A stretch of DNA of 64,000 nt, taken from Diadophis punctatus similis. Taxonomy: Eukaryota; Chordata; Lepidosauria; Squamata; Dipsadidae. The stretch is from contig JALIGW010000014.1 in the NCBI GenBank assembly GCA_023053685.1, positions 16,381,590 to 16,445,589 of the forward strand. The letters run 5' to 3'. Below the pieces are notes generated by a model that was not told the origin of the DNA, made no database searches, and was given only the letters and a program-made list of their open reading frames with translations. Positions 1-10,744 of the stretch are shown piece by piece. The translations under genes were made by a program, and so were the position numbers. The first letter of the stretch is position 1. Each line of letters begins with the position of its first letter.

Positions 1-240
1 GGAGCCCCCTCCCTTTTAAACCAACTCCCTCCAGAGATCAGGATTATCCCCACCCTGCTGGCCTTCCGTAAAGCAATAAAAACTTGGCTCTTCTGGCAGG
101 CAGGGTATGAATGAAAGTTTTTTTTAAATGGATAGTATTTTAATATGGCTCTTTTTAAAAATTGTTTTACTTTTATATGTTTCTATATCTGCTGTGAGCC
201 GCCCAGAGTCCCCCGGGAGTTGGGCGGCATAGAAATTTTA
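1..240 (+). mobile_element. L2-like LINE, 3' end
   Basis: Non-coding 3' part of a non-LTR retrotransposon. It holds the segment that recurs, reverse complemented, near 17.9-18.0, 33.1-33.2 and 56.6 kb (gccttccgtaaagcaataaa). It ends with a stem-loop (GCCGCCCAGAG...TTGGGCGGC) followed by the AAAT tail, the usual layout of L2/CR1-group 3' ends. The 5' side runs off the window. L2 assignment rests on the coding fragment of the same family at 18133-18495. Confidence 0.75.
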
Positions 241-241
241 A

Positions 242-272
<31 letters not shown>

Positions 273-277
273 GTAAG

Positions 278-332
<55 letters not shown>

Positions 333-334
333 AT
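241..334 (+). repeat. (AAAT)n microsatellite tail
   Basis: About 23 tandem AAAT units with two AAGT variants, directly joined to the LINE 3' end. This is the expanded 3' tail of the retrotransposon. The reverse-strand frame rich in Y, L, F and I across it is a repeat artefact. Confidence 0.95.
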
Positions 335-581
335 TAGATATGAATACTCCTAGGTTAAAAAAAATTGTTATCATGTGGCACAACACCCATTATTCACAGC
401 CCACAGGCCTCTGAAGACCACTGCCCATCAATTGCCAGAGCAACTCAGAGCTGAAACGGAAGAGCCCGGTTCCCCTTTTGCTTGGATTTTCTACCCGGAA
501 ACCAGGGATGCAGCTTGGCCTCCGAATGAGACTAAGGAAGGTTCAGCTTTTCCACCAGATGGGGGCCACCTGCCTCTAGTA

Positions 582-717
582 CAGTGTTTCCCAACCTTGG
601 CAACTTGAAGATGTCTGGACTTCAACTCCCAGAATTCCCCAGCCAGCATTCGCTGGCTGGGGAATTCTGGGAGTTGAAGTCCAGACATCTTCAAGTTGCC
701 AAGGTTGGGAAACACTG
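582..717. mobile_element. palindromic hAT MITE (TTGGCAACTT family)
   Basis: A 136-bp element that is one long inverted repeat, from cagtgtttcccaacc to its complement ggttgggaaacactg. It is flanked by a perfect 8-bp target duplication CTCTAGTA (574-581 and 718-725). Ends CAG/CTG and 8-bp duplication fit the hAT superfamily. The arms contain the ACTTCAACTCCCAGAATTC block seen in six other places here. No coding capacity. Confidence 0.88.
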
Positions 718-915
718 CTCTAGTAGAAAGAAAGAAGCGAAATGAGGTTGTGGGTTGGTTTCCGAAAGTTTCGTTACCAGGCTAGGTTAACATCGTCAGC
801 AGAGTTTAGGGGATGAAAGAATCGAAATGCTAAAGCGCTTCGGGCAACGCAAGTAGTGGAAGCACTGAGTGGAATATGATCTGGAGCCAAATGAAGGAAA
901 ACGTGGCCTGATGAC

Positions 916-1651
916 CAGTGGGATTCAGCTGGTTCACTCCGGTTTGGGCAAACTCAGGGGTGAAACCCTCCCGGTTCGGACGGGCCAGTCTGTCGTCGTC
1001 AAGCTGATAGAGATGATAGCGATCGCAGCAAGAGCCTTCCCCCACCCGCTTCCCCCGCCTGCCTGGATGCCGCCATTTGGGTTCTTTTACCCTCTGCACA
1101 TGCGCAAAGCGTTCTGCACGTGCACAGAGGGTAAAAGAACCCAAATGGCGGTGTCCAGGCAGGCGGGGGAAGCGGGTGGGGGAAGGCTCGTGCTGCGATC
1201 GTTATCGTCTCTATCGGCTCTACAACGACCGACTGGCCCGCCCAAACAGGGAGGATTTCACCACTGGGCAAACTGGTTGTTAAATTACACACACACACCC
1301 GCTATCAAAGTGGATCCTGGGCACTGCGCTGCAATGGAGAAATGGGCAACGGAGCAGCCAGGGAAGGAGAAGGCCATTTCCCCTCTTTCTTCTCCCTGCT
1401 CCTCCTCCTCCCCTTGTGCCGGTTGCTCTGTTGCCCGTTTCTCCATTGCAGTGCAGTGCCCATGATCCACTTTGATAGTGGGGGTGGTGGTGTAATTTAA
1501 TAACCGGTTCACCCAGGGTCGGGTTGGCCATCGCGGGAGGCTCATCCTGCATGTGCGGCAGAGATGGAGGATGGGGATGGGCCATGCCTCCCATGACAGC
1601 CAACCTGACCCTGGGCGATCCGGTTTTTAAATTATTTGAATCCCACCACTG
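916..1651. mobile_element. non-autonomous hAT element (CAGTGGTGGGATTC family), copy 1
   Basis: Ends are cagtgggattcagctgg and its complement-like atttgaatcccaccactg, with a perfect 8-bp duplication CTGATGAC at 908-915 and 1652-1659. The interior is another foldback with arms holding TATCAAAGTGGATC and its complement. A second copy lies at 15494-16111. This copy is interrupted by a younger hAT at 955-1266. Frames across it (869-1465 and several antisense ones) are products of the foldback. Confidence 0.9.
955..1266. mobile_element. hAT element (CAGGGGTGAAA family) nested in another hAT
   Basis: A 312-bp palindromic element with ends caggggtgaaaccctccc and gggaggatttcaccactg. A perfect 8-bp duplication GGCAAACT (947-954, 1267-1274) is made of host-element sequence, and the related copy at 15494 has the uninterrupted site. 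The centre (1069-1152) is the shared fold-back core. The second copy is 44231-44539. Confidence 0.92.
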
Positions 1652-1735
1652 CTGATGACCAAGTATGGGCACAAGTTGGAGGATTGGTGGACCTGCTAGT
1701 CACAAGGACCCATGCCACACAAGCTGCTTCCTAAT

Positions 1736-2063
1736 TGTTAAGGTGAGAATAAATCTCATAGAGGCGATTTGGATCTCTTCTTGGAATTCAGACATTTAGA
1801 AAATAAAACCGAGATTAAAGGTCTAATAGAAAATATGTATTTCGGTACAAAAACAATAAATTCTGAATAGTTACATTCTTGCTAAGGAAATGCGACCGTT
1901 CCGGTCAAGAGTCAAGTCAAAGAGAATAATGGAGAATCAGGAATGCACACATGCGCAGAAGATCACATTACGTGTCCTGCTTGTATTGGAATGTACCATA
2001 AGATTAGGATAGGGGTGCATCACCCTGCATAGACATACAACTGACAATATTCACACCGTGACA
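1736..2063 (-). mobile_element. solo LTR, family F copy 1
   Basis: On the minus strand it begins TGTCACGG and ends CCTTAACA, the TG...CA ends of an LTR. A perfect 5-bp duplication CTAAT lies at 1731-1735 and 2064-2068. No internal retroviral or retrotransposon coding region is adjacent, so it is a solo LTR left by recombination. Homologous copies are at 22744-23062, 34201-34529 and 52490-52817. A 5-bp duplication fits Ty3/gypsy and several retroviral classes, so the superfamily is left open. Confidence 0.9.
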
Positions 2064-2935
2064 CTAATACTATTTGGGGCTCAAGGTGCAGATGGAGGAC
2101 AGAGTGCCCAGAGACGAAAGAGGGCAACTCTCAGCCCCAAGATGTTTCTGTGCTCAGAAACTGAGAGCAGAGAAGGGGAGGCTGGTGGAGCATTTGGAGA
2201 AACCCAGCAGCCTCTTGGGCAAAGGAACTGGGAGGGGAGGGGCAGGGCTTAGCTCAGAGTCCTAGGCTTCTGAGGAACATGTGCTTTATCTTGGCACTTA
2301 GCAGAAGAGATTTGGTTTTATGTGCCAAATCCATATTTCTCCTTAATGTAGGCTATGGGGTGAGTGGGGGGTGGGGGGTAGGGAGAAAGGAAGTCAGATA
2401 GCTGACCAAAGAGATTGCAGACACATTTGCCCTAAGTGATGGACTTCCTTTGACTCAAGTGATCAATGGAGCTTCTCCACAGGCTCTCAAATGAACACAT
2501 CCATTCTCCTCTCTCCGGGTCGAGGTGGGACCTTCAGGATTGAACCTTCTCTGGCTCTCTACATTTCTCCTGAAGTCTCCCAGCTGTTTGACTCGGCTTG
2601 GTTGAGTTTTCTTGTGCTGAGATGCTCGGTGCATTCTGTTTCTTGTAAATACCTCTATAGTTGCACCTGTGGAATTTCAACCAAGAAATTACTGAAAAAG
2701 GAATTAAAACAATAATACAGAATGGACAAGATAACCGGGAAACATTGAAGATCAGGGCTATAAAGGAACACAAATGGGCCTTTAAAATCATAATAATAAA
2801 AACCTACTAGAGAGCCATTAGAGCTGGTGTTAGTGAGACGTCATGTCAACAGAGGAACTCTTACGGCATCGCTTGTCCTTTGAACATTCAGGAGAGGGAA
2901 GGCAGATGTGGCTTAGACAGACCATCCACTAAATG
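2064..2935. other. unassigned stretch with a G-quadruplex-like tract
   Basis: No gene or repeat recognised. A G-rich tract at about 2357-2383 has four runs of three or more G separated by short loops on the plus strand. The rest has short random frames only. Confidence 0.5.
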
Positions 2936-3041
2936 CAGGGGTCTCCAACCTTGGCAACTTTAAGCCTGGGGGACTTCAACTCCCAGAATTCCCCAGCCAG
3001 GAATTCTGGGAGTTGAAGTCTGCCAGGCTTAAAGTTGCCAA
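2936..3041. mobile_element. palindromic hAT MITE (TTGGCAACTT family), right end lost
   Basis: Starts caggggtctccaacc and folds back through ACTTCAACTCCCAGAATTCC to gttgccaag, where it stops without the expected gagacccctg end. LINE-tail-like T/A-rich sequence follows at once, so the terminal ~14 bp were deleted or replaced. Confidence 0.75.
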
Positions 3042-3238
3042 GATTATTTTATTTTTTATTTATTTTATTTATTTATTTTTGTCAAGTACGTGTTGGTAAT
3101 ATACATAATGTAACATTGTTTATATACATAAGATGGGTACTGATAAGAGGGAACATTAGGACAGGGACGGTAGGCACGCTGGTGCACTTATGCACTAAAG
3201 CACAATTACATTGGCTCAGGTCAGGCAGACGACCACAG
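3042..3238 (-). mobile_element. L3/CR1-group LINE 3' end (FLRGQ-ending family)
   Basis: A T/A-rich tail followed by the complement of a 3' untranslated region also present at 7958-8310, 15085-15485 and, in plus orientation with its coding end, at 39585-40065. Key shared words are GTCAAGTACGTGTT and TTAGGACAGGGACGGTAGGC. It is cut by a hAT at 3239. Confidence 0.75.
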
Positions 3239-3587
3239 CAGGGGTGGGTTCCTACCGGTGCGGTCCAGTGCGCAACTCCGGTAGGGAACCACCAATTACC
3301 TAATTTGCGCGCGACTGCTCCGGTGCCGTCTTCACCAGTCCGTCGTGCGCGTTGTCACCTTTAAAAAATAATTTTTGGGCTTTTTTGCTTCTGCGCATGT
3401 GCGGAAGCAAAATCTCTCCGAAATCTCATGCGCGCACGCGTCCCCTCACGAGATTTTGGTAAGATTTCGCTTCTGTGCATGCGCAGAAGCAAAATTGTGT
3501 GAGGGGGCGCACGCACGTAGCGAGGGCGCATGCGCACAAAACATGGAGATGCGCACGCAGTGCACCGCTTTCGGCAACCCGCCCCTG
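3239..3587. mobile_element. hAT element (CAGGGGTGGGTTCC family)
   Basis: Ends caggggtgggttcctaccgg and gcaacccgcccctg. Flanking octamers gaccacag (3231-3238) and taccacag (3588-3595) match at 7 of 8. The interior carries several inverted CpG-rich copies of CTTCTGYGCATGYGC, an NRF1-like sequence. Confidence 0.8.
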
Positions 3588-3595
3588 TACCACAG

Positions 3596-4824
3596 GACCT
3601 CAGCCAAATTGATGGTTTAGGAAGTGGCCCCTCCCATTGCCATCAGCACGGCAGACTTCCTGGGCAGGAAAAGGAAAACGGCAGCTGCCAAGGAAGCAAT
3701 GGCACCCGAGAAGTGGGGTAGTGCTGGCAGCGATTTGACACCCTCGGCTCTCCCGTTCTTTGAGCCCACTTGAAATGAGTGATACCATCTTTATTCGCCT
3801 GAAATAAATAAGTAACCGCCATGAGTTCCTTACCCTCAAAGTCCTTTTTATTTGTTATCTGAGATAATAAAAAGCCATTCCTAAAATATTTATTTATTTA
3901 TTCAAATTCCGTAAACACGCATCTCAATCAATGACTCAATTAACTATCTAATTAACTTGAAAGGAAATAACTGTTATTTGAAAAAAATGCATGGTGTATT
4001 CCAAGATTGATTGATTGATTGATTGATTAACCTTAGGCCAAGAAAATGCTTGCTGTTTATTGAGTGGCAGAGAGAGCAATTCCTGTGATGGAGATTCCTG
4101 AGGTCAGACAAGAGAGAGACACCAGGCGGGTCAATGCTTAGATTTATGCCAACATCTTCAGATATTTCAATCATGCTCAGCTGAAAAAAGCAGCTTGGGT
4201 TGGGTGATGATTGAAAGCCGTGCAGGAGGTGGGCGCTGAGGGGAGAGTTGCAATGGCTGGAATGGCAAGAACCCTCCAGATTCCTGCCCTACAAATTCTC
4301 CCCAGATGACAGGGCCAAACCTCTGTCTCGGAAAGGCAGCGAGTGCCGTTCCCCTCTGTTCCTGTTTCCAGCTGCTACAGGATAAATCAGCCACGATGGG
4401 AGATCCGTCTGAGGAGGAAAGACGGTGCGTTTCCCTAAGTGCATTTTTCGTATATTTTTAATAAAGGCCACTCTCTGTTTACTGGCAAAAGAGATCAATA
4501 TGGATTCATTATTTATAAAGGAGTTCACTATTCAGTAATTATTGGGAACCACAGGGCCACGATCTTTCCCTCACACCACAAAAGCCCCGGCACTTGGTTC
4601 TGTCCTGGAAAGCAGAGGCGAGAGGAGAGGGTGCAAAACTAACTCCAGGCTTTCGCTCCCCACAACTCAAGGTTTCTCATCAGTCCTTGCTGGTTTCCCC
4701 TTCTTTTCAGACCCTGCAGGCAGCTGCATCATCATTCAGGCTCAGCTCTACTTACTGTAGCAACCCAGGAGTAAAGAAAATAGGAATTTCCTGATGGGGA
4801 GAGCAATTGATCAATAGAACGCTT
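3596..4824. other. unassigned stretch
   Basis: No recognisable gene. It contains a short (GATT)n run at about 4006-4027 and a short ATTT run near 3890. Frames here are under 80 codons and show no family I recognise. Confidence 0.5.
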
Positions 4825-5537
4825 TGCCTCCAGAGTTGGGGATGCTCCGTCATTGGAGGTTTTCAAGGAAAGATCAGACAATCATTGGCAGGGGGTTAGA
4901 CTAGGCCAACGCAGTCCTGAGCTGCATAAATAGAGGGATACAATCAAGGACCAGAGAGGTACTAGTACCACTCTATAAAGCCTTGGTCAGACCACACCTA
5001 GAGTACTGCATCCAGTTTTGGTCACCACACTACAAAAAAGACATTGAAACCCCAGAGAAAGTGCAGAAGAGAGCAACCAGGATGATAAAGGGTCTGGAAA
5101 ATAAAACATACAAAGAGCGGTTGCAGGAACTGAGCTTGGCCAGTCTGGCGAAGAGAAGGACCAGGGGTGACATGATAGCAGTGTTCCAATACTTGAGGGG
5201 ATGCCACAGAGAGGAGGGGGTCAGGCTGTTCTCTATGGCACCAGAAAGCCAGACAAGGAATAACGGATGGAAGCTGACCAAGGAGAGATTCAACCTGGAA
5301 GCGAGGAGGAACTTTCTGACGGTGAGAGCGATCAACCAGTGGAACAGCTTGCCAGCGGAGGTTGTGAGAGCCCCAACACTTGCGACCTTCAAGGGGAGAC
5401 TGGACTGCCATCTGTCTCAAATGGTGTAGGAACTCCTGCTTGAGCAGGGGGTTGGACTAGATGACCTACAAGGTCCCTTCCAACTCTAATAATAAATCTA
5501 AACTTCCAAGGTCCCTTCCAGCCTTATGATTCTATGG
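4825..5537 (+). mobile_element. older CR1 LINE 3' end, split by a younger CR1
   Basis: 4825-4907 reads as the end of CR1 ORF2 plus the GGGGGTTAGACTAG piece. The missing remainder (acttccaaggtcccttccag...) resumes at about 5503, after the younger CR1. This is a CR1-in-CR1 insertion. Confidence 0.7.
4908..5501 (+). mobile_element. CR1 LINE, 5'-truncated, ORF2 C-terminus intact
   Basis: An open frame at 4983-5429 (148 codons) encodes the C-terminal end of CR1 ORF2. It has the family landmarks [64 protein letters not shown] and a terminal RLDCHLSQMV. These lie after the reverse-transcriptase palm, so no catalytic residues are present. The 3' end has GGTTGGACTAGATGACC and a tail AATAATAAATCTAAA. 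Nearly identical copies at 41225 (minus) and 55383 suggest one recently active subfamily. Confidence 0.93.
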
Positions 5538-6070
5538 TTCTTGCTTATGAATCAGAAGTGTTTGTCAGCTGCTCTGAATTGCAAGTGAGTAGCATGTAGG
5601 TCACCTACGCTAATAGCATTAAGAATTTCTACGGAAACTGAACAGCGGCAGTGCCTCGTTCTTCATCCCAGTAGGGATGAAGTAGGGATGAAAGGATGGT
5701 TAAACTGAAATGCTAACAGCTTCCAGGAAAGAACAAGAGGCTCTGACCACCCTCCTTCTGGAAGAGAAGAGCCTCAGCTTCCCCACCCTGGAGAAACCCC
5801 ACCCTGGGTTTCTACAAAGTGCTTCGAAGAAGAGTTCTAAACCGCTCTTGCTTAGCGTTGTAATTGTTGCCAATTTAACACTCACTGCTGTTCTTTGGGA
5901 TGAAGAGTCAACTGTTTGCTTAAACATCTCCATACCTCTTATATTTATGACACATTACTGGAACATCATCTTTGCCAAATGCACTTAGTGCATTCATTTG
6001 TCTGAAAATAGAGAAGGCTTGCCTCTTCATTTTGACCATATTTTAGATCATGTGGTTCTGGCAAGTCGTG
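5538..6070. other. unassigned stretch
   Basis: Nothing recognised. A plus-strand frame at 5710-5988 has no known domain. Confidence 0.5.
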
Positions 6071-6172
6071 TGGAAGGAAGGAAGGAAGGAAGGAAGGAAG
6101 GAAGGAAGGAAGGAAGGAAGGAAGGAAGGAAAGAAGAAAGGAAGGAAGAGAAGGAAGAAAGGAAGAAAGAGA
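6071..6172 (+). repeat. (GGAA)n microsatellite
   Basis: About 15 near-perfect GGAA units followed by impure AGAA/GGAA units. The lysine/glutamate-rich frame through it is an artefact. Confidence 0.95.
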
Positions 6173-6787
6173 AGGGAGGTTTGCTTAAAAAATCAAGTGC
6201 ATTCTTAAATTTGTGCTTCTATGTTTCTTTCATGGAATATGACACCAAGCAATGAAGACTGTATACAAAAATAAAAAATAAAATGGACAGGTCGACATCC
6301 TCAGTGGATGCTGCAGCAATTATCTTCTGAGTGCCTAGGACCTGCTGAGCCATCCAGGAGAGGTTAATGTCTAGACAGGAGAGGACAAAGCATTGACTTC
6401 ATAGAGTGAGCAGATGGAGACAATTGGATATTTGCAATCTACATAATAGCTGCATTGCACCTCAAGAGGCACTGGCTTATTTTGGATTTCTGCCAAGCAT
6501 ATATGGATAAGTATTGCCTTTGGATCTTTTCTGGAATTCTTCCCAATCTACTCCATCAAGCCCCAAAGCCGTGCCTTTGCATCTGTGTCTTTCTTTGCAT
6601 CTGAGGCCATATCCAACAGGTATGATTGAACAGATTCCCAAGAATCAAATCAGGCCCTAACTAGGTGCTTTCCCCTGGCCTAGGATGCATCCCCTGAGGT
6701 TTATTGCAAATGGAGTGGTCCCTCTTTCAAGTTGAAAAGTCACTGGGAAAATGAGATCATTCCACTCCTTGACACAGAACAGAACTG
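6173..6787. other. unassigned stretch
   Basis: No gene or repeat family recognised. Confidence 0.45.
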
Positions 6788-6852
6788 CTTGGGCAGGGGG
6801 TTGGACTAGATGACCTGCAAGGTCCCTTCCGACTCTGTTAATCTATGAAGAA
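6788..6852 (+). mobile_element. CR1 3' tail fragment
   Basis: Only the terminal CR1-type segment GGGCAGGGGGTTGGACTAG...TTCCGACTCTGTTAATC is present. It could also be the tail of a tRNA/CR1 SINE like the one at 12905. Confidence 0.7.
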
Positions 6853-7365
6853 CAACAGAGTTGGAATGGAAGCCAAACTTCCTCCTCTCCACCACCCCCA
6901 AACAGAAAGATTTGTGGCACAAAATGAAATGAGCAGGACAAGGCCCAGTAATTCAGTTTTGCACTGTTTTATATTAGTTTCATCTATTTTTTTATGATTT
7001 TTAATATGTTGTTTTCTTAGCCATCCAGAGTTGCAGTATTTGTTTAAGCTGGACAGTCATATAATTTTTTTTTAAATAATGCAAATGAGGCTCGATTAGG
7101 AGGAGGTTTCTGTGATGATCTCCTAGTCAAAAAGAGCAAGTTACGAAAGGCTGGGAGGGTCTCATTCTACAGACCAGTCATCTTCCAAGCAACCTCTTCA
7201 GGGGAAGCGATGAAGCAATGGAGACAGCTTCACTTTTAATGGAGCTGATGATCATGGTAGAAAGTGATGCTGATGAAGGAATCAGCTCTCCAAACTTCTC
7301 TCTGGAGGAAAGAGAAGACTTGGGATTGCCCAGAGTGTTCCTCACAGGTGTTCCCCACAATGAGA

Positions 7366-7437
7366 CTGTAAAATGGCGACAGTTCCTCAATATCTGATGT
7401 GGACATCAGATATCGAGGAACCGTCGCCATTTTACAG
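7366..7437. repeat. near-perfect 35-bp inverted repeat with 2-nt spacer
   Basis: Left arm 7366-7400 and right arm 7403-7437 are reverse complements at 33 of 35 positions, separated by GG. Arms start CTGTAAAATGGCGAC. No other copy was noticed in the window and no target duplication is obvious. It would form a long hairpin in single-stranded DNA or RNA. Confidence 0.9.
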
Positions 7438-7464
7438 CTGCTGCCGCACAAGGCTGGCTCCTGT

Positions 7465-7735
7465 TTAAGTGATCCTCCACTAGGACTCCAAGGTCCCTCT
7501 CACAGTTACAGGTTTTGAGCCAGGTTTTGCCTAATCTGTACTTGTACCTTTGGTTTTTCCTGCCTAGGTGTAAAAATTGCTTTTCTCCACATTAAATTTT
7601 ATGTTGTTGGCTAGGGCCCGTTGTTCAAGTCTGCCAAGAGGTTTTTGAATCCTGCGCTTGTCTTCCGGAGTGTTGGCTCTTCCGGCCAGTTTAGTCTCAT
7701 CTGCAAATTTGATTCTATTAATCAAATTTTATATT
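7465..7735 (-). mobile_element. CR1 LINE ORF2 fragment
   Basis: The complement carries the CR1 segment around the reverse-transcriptase region, with the recognisable words GACTAAACTGGCCGGAAG and GCCAACAACATAAAATTTAA. The frame is broken by indels. The same segment, partly, is at 41850-41985. Confidence 0.7.
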
Positions 7736-7769
7736 ATAATTATAAAAAATTTATGTTATAAATATTAAT

Positions 7770-7855
7770 TTGAAAAGATTTTTTTATTTCACCACCCAGA
7801 GGTACCTTAAAGGGGAGATATGTGGCAATGAACTTTAATAACTAAATAAATATTT
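7770..7855 (+). mobile_element. possible L2-like LINE 3' tail
   Basis: CACCACCCAGAGGTACCTTAA...TAATAACTAAATAAAT resembles the hairpin plus AAAT tail of the L2-like family but is very degraded. Confidence 0.35.
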
Positions 7856-7957
7856 TTTCTTTTTTGTGTTTTCCCTTTTTCCCTTTCCCATTTGTCTTCT
7901 TTTCCTCTCTGCACTTTCTTCTTTTCCTTTTTCATCAGTGCATTGAAGACGTTATCT

Positions 7958-7961
7958 AGTT

Positions 7962-8032
<71 letters not shown>

Positions 8033-8310
8033 TGTCAAGTACGTGTTAGTAATATACATAGATGTAACATTGTTTATGTACATAAGATTGGTACTGATAA
8101 GCGGGAACATTAGGACAGGGACGGTAGGCACACTTATGCACGCCCCTTACTGACCTCTTAGGAATCGGGTGAGGTCAACAGTGGACAGTCTTAGGGTAAA
8201 GTTTTGGGGCTTTGGTGACAAAACCACAGAGTCAGGTAGTGAGTTCCAGGCATTTAACCACTGTGTTGCTAAAGTCATATTTTCTACAGTCATTTTTGTC
8301 ATTTCTACAG
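7958..8310 (-). mobile_element. L3/CR1-group LINE 3' end with (TTTA)n tail
   Basis: Complement of the FLRGQ-ending LINE: an expanded (TTTA)n tail at about 7960-8033, then the 3' untranslated words GTCAAGTACGTGTTAG and TTAGGACAGGGACGGTAGGC, then the coding end (complement of CTAAGAGGTCAGTAAGG). The minus frame keeps a FSN-VV--LEL remnant of the C-terminus. Confidence 0.82.
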
Positions 8311-9379
8311 TCAAATTTGTCGTTCAGGATTGAACTGTGGGGAAAGAAGATGCAGGTTGCCCCTTTCCCCCATTTATCCCCCTTCCCCATTCTTCCCCAT
8401 GGCCTGTGCACTGTTCCCTTTACCTCCCCAGCCTCCCCCAGTTGATGCCATCCTGCATGTGCCATCCCTGAGAAAGAAAGCCTTGGCTTTTTCCTGCTCT
8501 GCCTCCCACTTCTCCCCTCCAGCCGATTCTAACTAGGGTTTGCTCCAGAACAAAATGGCCTCCCGCTCTCCTGCAAAATATTCAAGGCACAAGCTTCAAC
8601 TCAGGCAGGGACCACCCAGAACAGCTGTTCTGTGCAGACGATGCCTCAGACACACAACGTTTTGCATATCTCGAGTCCTGGGTATCGTTAATAACTGTCG
8701 TGGGACATATTTTTCCAGTCTCGCTGTCAACAAAAGCTGGTTTTCTAATATTATCAGTCTCTGGTTACTGCTGAAAAATGCTACTTTGAAAAGGCAAATA
8801 GCAGCAAAAAAGAGGCAATTGGCTTTAGCCCCTGGTTGCAGTCTGATGCTGCAACGGATCAGATTGGGGTTTTTTTTCCTTTTTTACAAGAACACCAGGA
8901 TCACATGAACGGATAAGCATAAAGCAAGTTATTGGGATCCATCATAACACCCCCCTCCCCCCGAAAAGAACCCTCTTGGAAGAAGCCCCTGCAAAATCTC
9001 CTCACTCCAGAAGAATGGGTTTCGGCTGGTCCTGCCTGCAATTCTTCTCTGGGCTGCTTCCCACCAGGAGGCCCAGATGTTTCACATATGTCCATTTCCG
9101 CCCCTCATCTCCCAACCACATAATGGCTCTTCCAGCCTTGCTTATTCTCAAAGACGAGACCCCAGACTGTGCTGCTTAAGGAGGGTTTGCATTTAATTCC
9201 CCAGGAAGGCAGCCTGCATCTGGTCTGGCAGCTGTGGGCCGGTTTGGAGCACAAAAATTCTACTCCAATGAGTAGAATTTCACCAGCCTTTCGTCCCTGC
9301 CCTTTATTGTTCCGTGTGCTGACTCTGCTTCGCCTTACATTCCAGCTTAATTCAAAGAATAGCCAGAATAATTCCTTCT
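8311..9379. other. unassigned stretch
   Basis: No recognisable gene or repeat. Frames of 60-122 codons (for example plus 8540-8908) have low-complexity or unremarkable composition and no known motif. Confidence 0.5.
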
Positions 9380-9560
9380 TTTAAAACCAACTTTATTAAC
9401 TTCCAAAAAGAGGTAAAATGCAAAACAACAAGAATGGGGGGGAGGGTTTAGAAGGAGGGCATCAAGGGGGGAAAAAAGTTAAAAAGTGACAAAAAATACA
9501 AAAAGAGTGGCTTCTGACTTTATTCAGGAAAAATACAAATACATAATAAAATAACCTCTT
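9380..9560 (-). mobile_element. possible L1 3' untranslated fragment
   Basis: On the minus strand it has homopolymer-rich T/C sequence and AATAAA-type signals, ending AATAAAGTTGGTTTTAAAAG. This resembles squamate L1 3' ends, but no coding sequence is attached. Confidence 0.35.
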
Positions 9561-9561
9561 A

Positions 9562-10135
9562 TTCTTTTTTAGAATAACAGAGTTGGAAGGAACCTTGGAC
9601 GTCTTCTTGTCCAACTCTATACCATCCTGGGACAAATGGTTTTTTATTTTTTATTTTATTAGTGATATTTATATACCGCCTCATAGTGCAAGCACTCTCT
9701 AAGCGGTTTACACCATTAAGCAATGTATATATTTACATTGCCCCCAACAATCCGGGTTCTCATTTTACCTACCTCAGAAGGATGGAAGGCTGAGTCAACC
9801 TTGAGCCAGTGAGATTTGAACAGCTGAACTCAAATGATCATAGTCAGCTAAAGTAGTCTGCAGTACTGCTCTCTAACCGCTGCGCCACCTTGGCTCATTG
9901 TCCAGTCCAGTCTCTTCTTAAAAGCCTCCAGTGATGAAGCATCCACAACTTCTGGAGGCAACAATGTTCCACTGGTTAGTTGTCCTCACTGTCAGGAAAT
10001 TTCTCTTTAGTTCTAGGTTGCTTCTCTCCTTGATTAGTTTCCATCCATTGCTTCTTGTCCTGCCTTCTGGTGCTTTGGAAAATAAGTTGACCTCCTTCTT
10101 CTTTGTGTCAGCCCCTTCTTTATAATTCTTTTTTT
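9562..10135 (-). mobile_element. CR1 LINE 3' part, split by a SINE
   Basis: Complement of CR1 ORF2 end and 3' end. 9575-9640 carries the tail (gttggaaggaaccttgg) and 9898-10130 the coding part (complement of NGWKLIKE-R-N-RNFL and NQWN). A SINE at 9641-9897 interrupts it. Frame is degraded. Confidence 0.88.
9641..9897 (-). mobile_element. tRNA-derived SINE (family SINE-1), copy 1
   Basis: On the minus strand it starts GAGCCAAGGTGGCGCAGCGG with a tRNA-like A box, then a B-box-like GTTCAAATC, a body with GGTTGACTCAGCCTTCCATC and GTTGGGGGCAAT, and a 3' end CGGTATATAAAT followed by T/A. Five other copies lie in this window, all on the minus strand. Confidence 0.85.
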
Positions 10136-10397
10136 TAGGAAGTTAAAATACACACTCCAAAAAAGAAAAAGGAAATTTTACAAAAAACAAAACTCAATTT
10201 GACAAAAAAAATTAAAGAAAAAAGAAGAAAATGTGCATTAAAATGACAAAAAACAAAACATATATACATATATTATCCCCACAGTTGAATACTGATAAAT
10301 ATATTACAACAATAATTTCCTCCCCTTGCAATTCAGGCACAAAATATATAAAAGTCTACATTATTTGTGATCAATTTGACCTGTTATACATTTATCT
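10136..10397 (-). other. A-rich stretch, perhaps L1-derived
   Basis: Long A-rich plus strand with little other structure, which could be the reversed 3' end of an L1 element. No motif confirms it. Confidence 0.3.
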
Positions 10398-10551
10398 CAG
10401 CAGTGGGTTGCTCCCAGTTTGGACTGGTTCTTAGAACTGGTAGCGCTGGTGGTGGGAGGCTCCGCCCACCTGCCGGGATGCTTCTGCGCATGTGCAGAAG
10501 CATCGCACGTGTGCGTGAACCGGTAGTAAAGGGTTTTAGAACCCACTACTG
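10398..10551. mobile_element. hAT MITE (CAGTGGTGGGTTGC family)
   Basis: A 154-bp foldback with ends cagcagtgggttgctccc and gaacccactactg and a perfect 8-bp duplication ATTTATCT (10390-10397, 10552-10559). The centre is CTTCTGCGCATGTGCAGAAG, a palindromic NRF1-like site. Sister copies are 12269-12436 and 50601-50763. Confidence 0.9.
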
Positions 10552-10744
10552 ATTTATCTTGTGTGTGTGCGTGTGTGTGTGTATGCATGCCCACACCCAC
10601 ACACACCAACAGCAAAGTTAAATTTCAAAGTCCTTTGTTAACTATTTATTATGTAATTAACTCGTAGAAAGTCTAGAACAGCTTCTTATCTGCCACATCA
10701 TTATCTCTGATCAGTCCAGGATTAAATATTCTCATTTGTTTCAG

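Noticed and set aside
869..1465. 198-codon plus frame
   Set aside because: It runs through two nested palindromic hAT elements and gives similar frames on both strands, the signature of an inverted repeat.
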